Assembly (NCBI GenBank): GCA_018645725.1
Contig: JABGWD010000320.1
Location: 1-35,374 of the forward strand
DNA length: 35,374 nucleotides
Reading direction: 5' to 3'
Source: Opitutia bacterium
Lineage (GTDB): Bacteria > Verrucomicrobiota > Verrucomicrobiia > Opitutales > Seribacteraceae
A program made the translations under genes and the position numbers. Position 1 is the first letter of the stretch. Every line of letters begins with the position of its first letter. Shown here piece after piece: positions 1 through 7,976 of this stretch. Under the pieces are notes generated by a model, which saw nothing but the letters and a program-made list of their open reading frames with translations, was not told where the DNA came from and searched no databases.

Positions 1-1284
1 GTACTTCACGGTGGCTCAGGCGACGACGTTCTGCACGGTGGCTCAGGCGACGACGTGCTCAAGGGTGGCTCAGGCGACGATACTTTCGTCTACACGACAG
101 GCGACGGAAATGATCTCGTTTTCGGAGGACCAGGCAGTGACACCATAGAATTCACTGACGTCACAGCTGAGCAATTTGCCGAGGAATGGCAAATTACGGA
201 CTCGGATGGCAATGCCGTTGATATCAGTGAAATGATGGTAGACGGAAAAATCGATCTGTCTTCCATCGAAGGATCCGGAACCATAACCGGTCCAGACGGA
301 ACAAGCATCGATTTCAACTCAATCGAATCAGTGACCTTGGTTGAAGGTGAAAATGCGGGAACTGGAACCGAAGAGGGTTTTGATGAGCAAGGGGACCAAC
401 CAGCAGAGCCTCTCAAGATAGTATCCAACCCTATAGGAACGGTTTGCACGGGCCCTTTCTTGGCGGATCCAGTGGTGTGCTATTACCCAGCTCCTGACTT
501 CACCCCGCCTCCCGCACCAGTTGAATTCGAAGTGGTACATCCAACCGGCGGCCCGGAAGAGGATACCCTTAAGGGTGGACAAGGTGTCGGATTGATCAAG
601 GGTGGCCCGGATTCCGATATTCTTATGAGCAATCAGGGGCAAGCTGATGATGCACTCCGAGGCGACGCTCCACCTGATGATTCATTCCGAGGCGACGCCC
701 CCCCTCCAGTTGAGCAAGACGATGCCATCGCGCCAGACAACGCCGCAGAGGAAAAGGCACCGGTCACAGTACCAATCGGCGAAAACCTCATCGTCAACGG
801 CAGTTTCGAAAATCATGGTGACTTGAACCATGGATCTTGGGGAACTTTCGACAGCGTAGAGGGTTGGCAAACTTCGGCCGGAAACATCGAAATCCAAGAG
901 GGCACGCACGGAGGCACCCCTGGCGCTGCGGACGGAAATTCAGCTCTCGAACTCGATGCCCACGAGGGACGCGACACCAATGCATCGGTTTATCAGGACA
1001 TCAAGACCGGATCGGAGGGGACTTTCAAGCTATCCTTCTCTTTCTCGGCCCGCGAAATCGGCAGTGCAGCCGACACTTCCGCTTCCAATACGACCGAGGT
1101 GTACTGGGGATCCGAAAAGGTCGCCACGATTTCAGCCGATCAAAAGGGTTGGGAAACCCATGATTTCGAACTGCCAATCAACCCCGATGGAGACGATACC
1201 ACGAGGTTGGAATTCCGCGGGACCGGAACGGATGATGGAATCGGTGGGCTAATCGACAATGTTTCCGTTATGCGGATCGCCTAA
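1..1284 (+). CDS. RTX-repeat secreted or surface protein with C-terminal lectin-like domain (5' end outside window)
   Basis: The reading frame is open from the first base, so only the last 427 residues are visible. It opens with three calcium-binding RTX nonapeptides (GGSGDDxLx type, bases 4-84) and a further pair (GDGNDLVFGG, GPGSDTIEF). A short linker domain follows, with a degenerate second RTX patch at about bases 562-630 and an acidic Pro/Asp-rich stretch with two DDxxRGDAPP repeats. The last ~168 residues (from about base 778) begin NLIVNGSFE and end LGGLIDNVS-like (GGLIDNVSVMRIA). That pattern matches the galactose-binding-like beta-sandwich found at the ends of many RTX/VCBS adhesins. 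RTX proteins usually leave by type I secretion, and an export operon starts 201 bp downstream, which makes this a candidate cargo. Any N-terminal leader lies outside the window. The RTX call is firm; the adhesin role is inference. Confidence 0.85.
   Translation, partial: VLHGGSGDDVLHGGSGDDVLKGGSGDDTFVYTTGDGNDLVFGGPGSDTIEFTDVTAEQFAEEWQITDSDGNAVDISEMMVDGKIDLSSIEGSGTITGPDGTSIDFNSIESVTLVEGENAGTGTEEGFDEQGDQPAEPLKIVSNPIGTVCTGPFLADPVVCYYPAPDFTPPPAPVEFEVVHPTGGPEEDTLKGGQGVGLIKGGPDSDILMSNQGQADDALRGDAPPDDSFRGDAPPPVEQDDAIAPDNAAEEKAPVTVPIGENLIVNGSFENHGDLNHGSWGTFDSVEGWQTSAGNIEIQEGTHGGTPGAADGNSALELDAHEGRDTNASVYQDIKTGSEGTFKLSFSFSAREIGSAADTSASNTTEVYWGSEKVATISADQKGWETHDFELPINPDGDDTTRLEFRGTGTDDGIGGLIDNVSVMRIA
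4..84 (+). repeat. 27-bp tandem repeat encoding RTX nonapeptides, three units
   Basis: Units lie at 4-30, 31-57 and 58-84. The first two differ at only two third-codon positions and the third drifts at its ends. The array probably continues left of the window. Near identity at the DNA level, beyond what the peptide motif requires, suggests recent unit expansion or homogenisation. Confidence 0.9.
646..705 (+). repeat. 30-bp tandem repeat, two units, inside the RTX-protein gene
   Basis: Units 646-675 and 676-705 match at 26 of 30 bases and encode DDxxRGDAPP twice. The repeat lies in the acidic Pro-rich linker ahead of the C-terminal beta-sandwich domain. Confidence 0.8.
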
Positions 1285-1485
1285 TGGGTCCAATAAGATC
1301 GTTCGAATTAAAACGCCAAGGATCGTAGCATAACAGATTCAACTGCCCGAAGAGTCATAATGTTGAACACAATATGCCTTTGCGGCAATTGATTGCCTGT
1401 GCGCTTGTCAAATGATGCGGCCGGAAACATCGATGTCCTAAAGGATTGAGATATTGTCTGCTTTATGACATAAGGATTGATTTTT
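1285..1485. other. Intergenic gap between RTX gene and export operon
   Basis: About 200 bp with no convincing ORF. A 5-bp stem (GGCAA/TTGCC, 1384-1397) lacks a T-tract, so it is not a persuasive terminator. I found no clear promoter, although the adaptor gene probably needs one here unless it is transcribed from the RTX gene. Confidence 0.5.
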
Positions 1486-2718
1486 ATGGCACCCCTTTAT
1501 CGTTCGGATTCATTGGACAGCTTGGTTTCAAGTGATGACTTGGATCAAGCTTCCTTGCTCATAAGGTTCAGGTCGTTCCTTTTTTTGTTTGTGTTCGTGT
1601 TGCTGATTCTCGTCGCCATCGCATGCAGTCTCTTGATCGAGATCCCCATCAAAGTATCCGGCCCCGCTGTCATTTGGTCGGATGACGGTGTTTTGCAGGT
1701 GACGGCGGAACATCCGGGAACCATTACCTCGATCAAAGTCAAGGTGGGTGATCGCGTCGGATACAACCAAACAATCGCAGTTTTGGATCAAAAATCGATC
1801 AGTGACAAATTGTTTTCTACCCAAGAAAAACTGGAGGCATTGAATGGCAACATCGAGAAACTGGAGGCATTGCAAAAAAAAGACAAAGAGGAACGGGCAG
1901 CAATTCAAAGCGACGTTGCGGAAGTCAGAAAGGAGTTCGACGGACTGAAGACGATTACCATGAATCGCCTTCGGGAAAGGAAAGAGGAGCTCAAAAAACT
2001 GCATGAAGAAGGCCTGATTCAATTTGATCAGTACAATTTGCTTTTCGATCAAATTGAGAAGACCGAGGAGAGCCTTCTTCAGGAAAAACGAATGGCCTTG
2101 ACTGAAAAAAAAGAGGAACAGAGAAAGGAAAGAGCTGACGAACGGGAACTCTTGCAAAAAAGATTGGATGCTCTCCAACTTGAAAGCGAAGTCACGCTTT
2201 TGCATAAGCAAATCGACAAACAAGGTGAACTCAGGAGCCATATTTCGGGTCGGGTGGTTGAAATCACCTCTTCGGTCGGAGATTTCCTTTCCCCGGGCTC
2301 TCCCGTCATTTTGGTGCAACCTGACTCCGGTGAGGATAAAATGACTTTCGTCGTCTTCATTTCCAGCGAACAAGCAAAGCCCGTGAAAGTGAATATGGAC
2401 ACGGAATTGCAATTGTCCGCTTTCCCTCCCACCAAGTACGGCAAATTGATGGCGAAGGTAAAGGACGTATCCCCGATGCCTCTTTCTTCTTCCGGTCTGA
2501 TGAAGGAATTGAGGAATGACCAATTGGTGCAAAGGATTACCGAGGTAGGAAGCCCTTTCATGGTAAAGGTCGACATTGTTCGTGACGAGCAGGGTGAATT
2601 CAAATGGAGTTCTCAATCTGACGGAGAACGCGAGTTACAGGTTGGAATGGTAGGGCAAGGCAGTATCATCACGCGATGGGAAAGGTTGATTTGGCTGCTC
2701 TTGCCGCAAACCCAATGA
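1486..2718 (+). CDS. HlyD/NHLM-type secretion adaptor (membrane fusion protein)
   Basis: A 410-residue periplasmic adaptor that would bridge the inner-membrane ABC proteins to the outer-membrane channel. One transmembrane helix lies at about residues 27-48, followed by a split biotinyl-lipoyl domain (GTITSIKVKVGDRV ... SHISGRVVEITSSVGDFLSPG), a long charged coiled coil at about 105-255, and a beta-barrel region. The N-terminus (LYRSDSLDSLVSSDDLDQ) and the SIPxxVSG-like segment after the helix resemble the NHLM bacteriocin secretion protein family (TIGR03794-like). The ATG at 1486 is chosen because AAGGA lies 9 bases upstream; the in-frame TTG at 1477 directly abuts that site. The stop is 1 bp from the next start, so this is the first gene of a tight operon. 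NHLM membership is recognised by eye, not searched. Confidence 0.88.
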   Translation: MAPLYRSDSLDSLVSSDDLDQASLLIRFRSFLFLFVFVLLILVAIACSLLIEIPIKVSGPAVIWSDDGVLQVTAEHPGTITSIKVKVGDRVGYNQTIAVLDQKSISDKLFSTQEKLEALNGNIEKLEALQKKDKEERAAIQSDVAEVRKEFDGLKTITMNRLRERKEELKKLHEEGLIQFDQYNLLFDQIEKTEESLLQEKRMALTEKKEEQRKERADERELLQKRLDALQLESEVTLLHKQIDKQGELRSHISGRVVEITSSVGDFLSPGSPVILVQPDSGEDKMTFVVFISSEQAKPVKVNMDTELQLSAFPPTKYGKLMAKVKDVSPMPLSSSGLMKELRNDQLVQRITEVGSPFMVKVDIVRDEQGEFKWSSQSDGERELQVGMVGQGSIITRWERLIWLLLPQTQ

Positions 2719-2719
2719 C

Positions 2720-4906
2720 ATGCTTTCGTTCCTAACCAAGACATTCCGAAGATACCGCACGCCCTCCATTCTTCAAGTCGAACACACCGAGTGCGGGGTC
2801 GTCGCCCTTGCGATGGTGTTTGGTTATTACAAAAAATGGTTTTCAATCGAATACCTAAGAGATGCCTGCGGGGTATCACGGGACGGCAGCAATGCCTTGA
2901 ACCTGCTGAAGTTTGCCCGCGATCAGGGGATGGAGTCTCACGGCTACAGTCTGGAACTCGAAGAACTTAAGGAAATGACTTCCTTCCCCATGATCCTTCA
3001 TTGGAAGTTCAATCACTTCATCGTACTGGAGCAAATCAAGGGAAACCGATTTTGGATCAATGACCCGGCGACCGGCCGGCAAATTCTGGATGAAAGGGAG
3101 GTTGACGAAGCGTTCACCGGGGTTGTCCTGACTTTCGAACCGGGCGATTCATTCACTCCATCCGGTTCCCCCCCCAGTTGGACGAAATCGCTCCTGAGCT
3201 ATGTCTCGGAAGTCAAGATGGGATTGGCTCTGGCCATGGCTTTGGGATTGGCCTTGGTGGTTCCGGGCGCGCTGATGCCCATCCTTTCCATTGTATTCAT
3301 CGATTACGTTTTGGTTCAGGGGTTCGAGGATTGGCTACCCATTCTTCTCGGAAGCATCGCCGTTTTGGCTCTGCTCCAGTTCTTGCTGAACTTTCTTCAA
3401 CAAAGCATTACCTTGGTTTTCCAAACAAGGTTGTCGATTGCCCTCAACAGCCGCCTGATAAACAAGGCAATGGGTTTGTCTCTGGCTTTTTTCTCTCAGC
3501 GTTCGGCTAGTGAAATCGCCGGCAGATCTCAATTGGTGGACAATTTGTCCGCCCTTATCATGGGTCCGCTTGGCAAATCCTTCATCGGGCTTATGACGGC
3601 ATCGGTCTATTGCCTGATCATGTTTTGGTTCGAAGCGAACCTGACCTTCATTGTCCTGGGAATCGCATCCCTAAACCTGCTTTACTTTTCGTGGCAAGTC
3701 AGGCGGGTTCGCGAACTCAACCAAGCAGTGACTCGAGAATCGAGCCTTAACACTGGCGAGCAACTGCAAGCCCTCCAATTGATTCCCGAGGTCAAGATAA
3801 GCGGATTGGAGGAAAATCTCCTCAAAAAACTCGTGGGAAGAAAGATCAAATGGCTAAACGAGAGCAGCCGGTTAACCATCAAAAGGACAATTATCGAATC
3901 ACTCCCGACCTTTTTGAACTCCGGTTCCTATGCCATCATCCTGTTTTTCGGTGGTCACAAAGTTCTCGATGGAGAGATGACTTTCGGTGTACTGGTAGCT
4001 TTCCAGGGGTTGATGATGCAGTTTCTCAACCCCATTCAGCAAATGTTGTCCCAATTTGCGGATATTCAGGAAACCCAAGGAAACATCGATAGAATCGACG
4101 ATATTTTTTCTCAAACCGAGGGGGAGGGGGAGCAGGAAACACAGAACGATTCGGACAACGGGGAACCCAGGCAAATCACCTTTCCCTTGCTCGAACTGAA
4201 GAACATCACTTTCGGATACCAAAAACTCAAGACGCCCTTGCTCGAAAACTTCAACCTCACCATTGGCCCGGGCAAATGGGCGGCCTTCGTCGGTGCCTCC
4301 GGATCGGGCAAGTCCACGGTTACGCGATTGTTGTCCCAACTCTATCAACCTTGGTCGGGAAGCATAGAATTGGGCGGTATTCCAATTGGCGAAATTGATC
4401 CGAAAGATTTCTCGAAAACGATCGCCTTCGTTGACCAGAAAATCGTGTTGTTCAATGCGACCATTACCGAAAATTTGTCCTTGTGGAATAGTTCGATTAC
4501 CTTCGAGCAACTGACCAAGGCGGCCAAAATAGCCTGCATTCACGACTGGATCATCAACAGACCAACCGGCTACGAGCACAAGATATCCGAAGACGGCTCG
4601 AACTTGAGCGGGGGTGAAAAGGCACGCATCGAAATAGCGCGGGCTTTGGCTGTCGAACCCGACTTGGTCGTTCTCGATGAAGCAACCGCCGGCCTGGATC
4701 CCGAAACCGAAAGAACGTTATTGCAATCCATAAGACAAAATTGCGCCGGTGGAATCATCATCAGTCACAAGATCGAACCGATCAAGCTTTGTGACGAAAT
4801 CATCGTTTTCGAAGAGGGTCGGATTATTCAGCGAGGCAGCCATGATCAACTCGTAGCGGAGGATGAAGGCTTGTACAGAAAGCTTTTCACTCTCGAGTCA
4901 AAGTAA
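2720..4906 (+). CDS. C39 peptidase-containing ABC exporter (NHLM peptidase/ATP-binding type)
   Basis: A 728-residue fused exporter. Residues ~10-135 form a C39 bacteriocin-processing peptidase with Gln19, Cys25 (TECG), His99 (NHFIVL) and Asp115 (NDP). The oxyanion Gln and catalytic triad are therefore all present, unlike the C39-like domains of HlyB/LapB exporters. An ABC transmembrane domain spans ~150-440 and the nucleotide-binding domain ~480-725, with Walker A GASGSGKST (525-533), signature LSGGE, Walker B with D653-E654, and switch His683. The segment DACGVSRDGSNALNLLKFAR is characteristic of the NHLM peptidase/ATPase family (TIGR03796-like). The expected role is to cut a double-glycine-type leader and export the cargo. 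Its stop overlaps the next start by one base. Confidence 0.92.
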   Translation: MLSFLTKTFRRYRTPSILQVEHTECGVVALAMVFGYYKKWFSIEYLRDACGVSRDGSNALNLLKFARDQGMESHGYSLELEELKEMTSFPMILHWKFNHFIVLEQIKGNRFWINDPATGRQILDEREVDEAFTGVVLTFEPGDSFTPSGSPPSWTKSLLSYVSEVKMGLALAMALGLALVVPGALMPILSIVFIDYVLVQGFEDWLPILLGSIAVLALLQFLLNFLQQSITLVFQTRLSIALNSRLINKAMGLSLAFFSQRSASEIAGRSQLVDNLSALIMGPLGKSFIGLMTASVYCLIMFWFEANLTFIVLGIASLNLLYFSWQVRRVRELNQAVTRESSLNTGEQLQALQLIPEVKISGLEENLLKKLVGRKIKWLNESSRLTIKRTIIESLPTFLNSGSYAIILFFGGHKVLDGEMTFGVLVAFQGLMMQFLNPIQQMLSQFADIQETQGNIDRIDDIFSQTEGEGEQETQNDSDNGEPRQITFPLLELKNITFGYQKLKTPLLENFNLTIGPGKWAAFVGASGSGKSTVTRLLSQLYQPWSGSIELGGIPIGEIDPKDFSKTIAFVDQKIVLFNATITENLSLWNSSITFEQLTKAAKIACIHDWIINRPTGYEHKISEDGSNLSGGEKARIEIARALAVEPDLVVLDEATAGLDPETERTLLQSIRQNCAGGIIISHKIEPIKLCDEIIVFEEGRIIQRGSHDQLVAEDEGLYRKLFTLESK

Positions 4907-7824
4907 TGAACGAAGAGACAAGAGAGATGCTGCTCGAGAGCTTCAAGGCTCATCTTTCCCAGGCTGCAACGCAGACCGTTGACAATGAAAAGAAATACGT
5001 CGAACTGATCCCGGAGGCTTCGGGTGCTTGCGTTTACTGGAGCCTGCGAGGCGAATGGTACGTCGAAGGAGAATTATATGGCGAGGATGACGTTTATGAA
5101 CAACGCAAAGTCATCCTGAATTTGCTTCCCGGGGAATTTCTCCTCATACCCGACCGGTTGCCTTCGTCCTTGCGTATCTACGCGCGATCGGATCAGGACG
5201 CTCAATGCTTTCGGGCCCCGCTTGGGGCGATGATTGAAAACATCGAGAGCCCGACACTGTTGAATTTGGTGAGCAACAAGATAACCGGTTCCATCATTGC
5301 CTTGGCCGAGTTCGAAAAGGAGTTGCTCAAGACGTTCCTCCAAAAGCCACAAATCGTCGAGGCAGGCAAGGAATTCAAGCTGAATCCCGGCAGGATGGGC
5401 GTTACCTCCGGCCAAGCTTTCTGGATTCGGGGAGACAACCTATCCTTGTTTCCCGAACCCAGAAGGGCCAAGTCCGAATTGCCCGAGATCTGGCTCATTC
5501 ACTCAAACACGGCTTTCGTGAACGAAACGGAGCAAGTACAAACCTTGAACAGCTTTTCCAATGACGTCGTATACAAACAACCCAGCTCAACCCATCACCT
5601 GAGCCAACAAATCACCTTCCAGTGGGAAGAGCTTGTATCGAGGTGGGAGGGTCATTTCAAGAAGCTGAAAAGACTGGGGGACGAACACAGCCTCCGGAAC
5701 GACATTTACTCGCAATCCATTCGTGAGCGATTACTCAACTTGCTGACGGGCAACAAGTCTTATTTGCCCGAAACTCCAAACCAAACTTTGCGGGCGGCCT
5801 TCCATCTGATCAACATTCAGGGATGGATTCCGAACATTCCCAAAAGAACCGAAACCGATGACCCTTTGGAACTAATGAGCAGGGTCGCCAGCAGCTCGGG
5901 TTTGATTATGCGGGAATCGGTACTGAAAGGGAATTGGTGGACAAAGGATTCCGGTACTTTCTTGAGTTTTGGCAAAGATGAAAAAGCATTCGTGCTTTTC
6001 TTCAAGAGAGGACAATATTACAAATGGAACCCGGAGGACGAAGTTGTTTCAGTCGTCGACAAGTCAGACGCAGAACAATTCGAGCGGGTTGCCATATATT
6101 ATTACAAACAACTTCCGGCCCAAGCCCTCACGCTTGTGGACTTGATTCTTTTTGAACTGCAATCAGTTCGACCTGAAATAGGAATGGTGCTCTTCTTGGC
6201 AACCATCTTGGGCACTCTGGTGGCGATTCTCCCCATGCTTTCGGCTTTTGTCGTGAACGTTCTCCTGCCAAGTGGTCTTACGACTCTCTTGGCCGTGGTG
6301 TGTGGGGGGTTGGTGGTTCTCGGGCTCTTCCAGACCATATTCACTTGGTTCGACACGATGATCATGACCCGCATCAATTATCGTCTTACTTTGGCGTCCA
6401 ACGCGGCCCTGTGGCATCGCGTGCTTAATTTTCCATCCGGGGTGCTCCGGCAATTCGCCGCCGGAGACATAGGCATGAGGATGAACAGTCTTCTTGGCAT
6501 GCAGGATTTTTTCAGGACCATTGCCCAGCGCTTGGTTACGATGTCCTTTCAAATTCTAAGCAGTCTTGGGGTTGTCTTTTGGGTAAACTTCCAACTTGGC
6601 GTTGGAATACTGGGATTTGGATTGATCGCATTTGGTTCGGCCATTGCCTTTACCTACTGGCAGATACGCGCCTTCATGGCAGGGGAGAAATCTTTGGGAA
6701 TCGTAAACAGCTACGTTTTGGAGATTTATTCCGGAATTCACAAGATCAAGGCTGCAGGCGCGGAACCGGAATGCTTGAAACAATGGGCCGAAAGGTATAG
6801 CAGGCTCAGGCAAAAACTAATTGCAAGTCAACGTGTTCGAATTCTCCACAGTACTTTTCAAACGTCTTGGGTAACCTTGACGACGGCCTTGGTTTACTGG
6901 ATGATCGTCAGCTTGTCGGAAGTGGACTTGGAACCCGCGATGTTCATTGCCTTTCTCGGTGCGTTTGCCGTTTTCAGCGCCAACCTGAGCAGTCTGTGCT
7001 CAATCGTAGTCCAATCGGGAATCCAAATTCCGATGTATAAATTCATCAAACCCTTGATTGAAAATACACCCGAGTGCAATGCTGATTTGATGACTCCCGA
7101 GAAAATCAGCGGTAACCTGAAGGCAGACAACATAACCTATTATTATCCAAACCAAAACGACGCCGCAATTCAGCAAGTCAACCTTTTCGTCAAGAAAGGC
7201 TCATTCGTGGTGATCGCCGGTGGTTCCGGATCGGGAAAAAGTACACTAGGCAAGTTGCTTTGCGGGTTGGACCAACCTAACAGTGGTCATGTTTTTCTAG
7301 ACGATTACGAACTGCATGCCCTCGACCCCAAGGTATTGAGGAATAACATCGCCGTAGTGCCCCAGGACTTCAGGTTGATCGGCGGCACTTTGTTCGAAAA
7401 CATACAAGGTGCCAGCAATGCTTCTTTGGATGAAATAATCGAAGCGGCCAAAGCCGCATGCATATGGGCGGACATTTCCGATCTCCCCATGAAACTCCAT
7501 ACCCTGACTAGCTCTCAATTCAGCGCATTCTCGGGCGGACAAATCCAAAGAATAGCCATAGCGCGGGCCTTGGTTCGCAAACCTCGGATTCTCATCATGG
7601 ACGAAGCGACCAGTGCATTGGACAATCAGTTGCAGGACAGGATAATCACCAACCTCAAATCGATGAACTGCACTCTGATCTTCATTGCTCATCGATTGAA
7701 AATAGCACGGGAAGCGGATCAAATCATAGTCTTGGACAGCGGTCAGTGCGTTGAACAAGGAACGCATGAAGAACTTTTGCAGCAGGACGGGCATTACGCC
7801 AAAATGTGGAATGCCTTGTCATGA
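4906..7824 (+). CDS. Long second ABC exporter subunit (NHLM ATP-binding type)
   Basis: A 972-residue protein. Residues ~20-130 are beta-rich and resemble a degenerate cyclic-nucleotide-binding fold. Residues ~300-415 contain WWTKDSG and match the pre-membrane region of the NHLM ATP-binding family (TIGR03797-like). The transmembrane domain spans ~425-710 and the ATPase ~730-970: Walker A GGSGSGKST (772-780), FSGGQ signature, Walker B with D899-E900, and switch His929. There is no catalytic C39 Cys, so processing must rest with the upstream ABC protein. The two probably form a heterodimer. TAATG overlap with the upstream stop implies coupled translation. All ATPase motifs look competent. Confidence 0.9.
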   Translation: MNEETREMLLESFKAHLSQAATQTVDNEKKYVELIPEASGACVYWSLRGEWYVEGELYGEDDVYEQRKVILNLLPGEFLLIPDRLPSSLRIYARSDQDAQCFRAPLGAMIENIESPTLLNLVSNKITGSIIALAEFEKELLKTFLQKPQIVEAGKEFKLNPGRMGVTSGQAFWIRGDNLSLFPEPRRAKSELPEIWLIHSNTAFVNETEQVQTLNSFSNDVVYKQPSSTHHLSQQITFQWEELVSRWEGHFKKLKRLGDEHSLRNDIYSQSIRERLLNLLTGNKSYLPETPNQTLRAAFHLINIQGWIPNIPKRTETDDPLELMSRVASSSGLIMRESVLKGNWWTKDSGTFLSFGKDEKAFVLFFKRGQYYKWNPEDEVVSVVDKSDAEQFERVAIYYYKQLPAQALTLVDLILFELQSVRPEIGMVLFLATILGTLVAILPMLSAFVVNVLLPSGLTTLLAVVCGGLVVLGLFQTIFTWFDTMIMTRINYRLTLASNAALWHRVLNFPSGVLRQFAAGDIGMRMNSLLGMQDFFRTIAQRLVTMSFQILSSLGVVFWVNFQLGVGILGFGLIAFGSAIAFTYWQIRAFMAGEKSLGIVNSYVLEIYSGIHKIKAAGAEPECLKQWAERYSRLRQKLIASQRVRILHSTFQTSWVTLTTALVYWMIVSLSEVDLEPAMFIAFLGAFAVFSANLSSLCSIVVQSGIQIPMYKFIKPLIENTPECNADLMTPEKISGNLKADNITYYYPNQNDAAIQQVNLFVKKGSFVVIAGGSGSGKSTLGKLLCGLDQPNSGHVFLDDYELHALDPKVLRNNIAVVPQDFRLIGGTLFENIQGASNASLDEIIEAAKAACIWADISDLPMKLHTLTSSQFSAFSGGQIQRIAIARALVRKPRILIMDEATSALDNQLQDRIITNLKSMNCTLIFIAHRLKIAREADQIIVLDSGQCVEQGTHEELLQQDGHYAKMWNALS

Positions 7825-7976
7825 ATTATTCCTTGCCACGCTTGCTTGTTTTGGCACTTGATCCGAGAACCCTTTGCCTGTTCTCGAAGAACAAAACCCG
7901 GAACGCCGCCTCGACACTCATTCGATTTCGGAACCCGCCCGACAAGGAATTCAAATCAATCCAATCATGCGCTTAG
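7821..7976 (+). CDS. Possible 51-codon coupling ORF between ABC subunit and TolC gene
   Basis: Its ATG overlaps the preceding ABC stop (ATGA at 7821-7824), and it ends TAG at 7974-7976, 10 bp inside the start region of the TolC-type gene (ATG 7967). The predicted peptide begins MNYSLPRLLVLAL, then becomes basic, with no recognised domain and no Gly-Gly leader site. It may be a translational relay that delivers ribosomes to the TolC start, which has no well-placed Shine-Dalgarno site. It could equally be chance. No homology can be claimed. Confidence 0.3.
   Translation: MNYSLPRLLVLALDPRTLCLFSKNKTRNAASTLIRFRNPPDKEFKSIQSCA

Noticed and set aside
4-84. Regular short repeats considered as a CRISPR array
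   Set aside because: Units are contiguous without spacers and encode in-frame RTX nonapeptides.
658-696. Two RGD tripeptides considered as integrin-type adhesion motifs
   Set aside because: They sit in a short tandem repeat within an acidic linker; nothing else supports host-cell binding.
1384-1397. GGCAA/TTGCC hairpin considered as terminator of the RTX gene
   Set aside because: A stem of only 5 bp and no T-tract on either strand.
1446-1474. TTGAGA / CATAAG pair as a promoter for the adaptor gene
   Set aside because: The -10 box would overlap the ribosome-binding site, leaving almost no leader, so it is unlikely to be real.
1285-1485. Searched for a small double-glycine leader peptide gene ahead of the export operon
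   Set aside because: Only frames of about ten codons occur and none has a GG/GA leader pattern.
1528-2616. Long open frame (362 codons) antisense to the adaptor gene
   Set aside because: Composition follows from the codon use of the real gene; it has no family motif, no ribosome site, and lies wholly inside a firmly identified gene.
7874-7966. Upstream TTG start for the TolC-type protein
   Set aside because: It would place ~31 charged residues before an otherwise clean signal peptide; ATG 7967 explains the sequence better.
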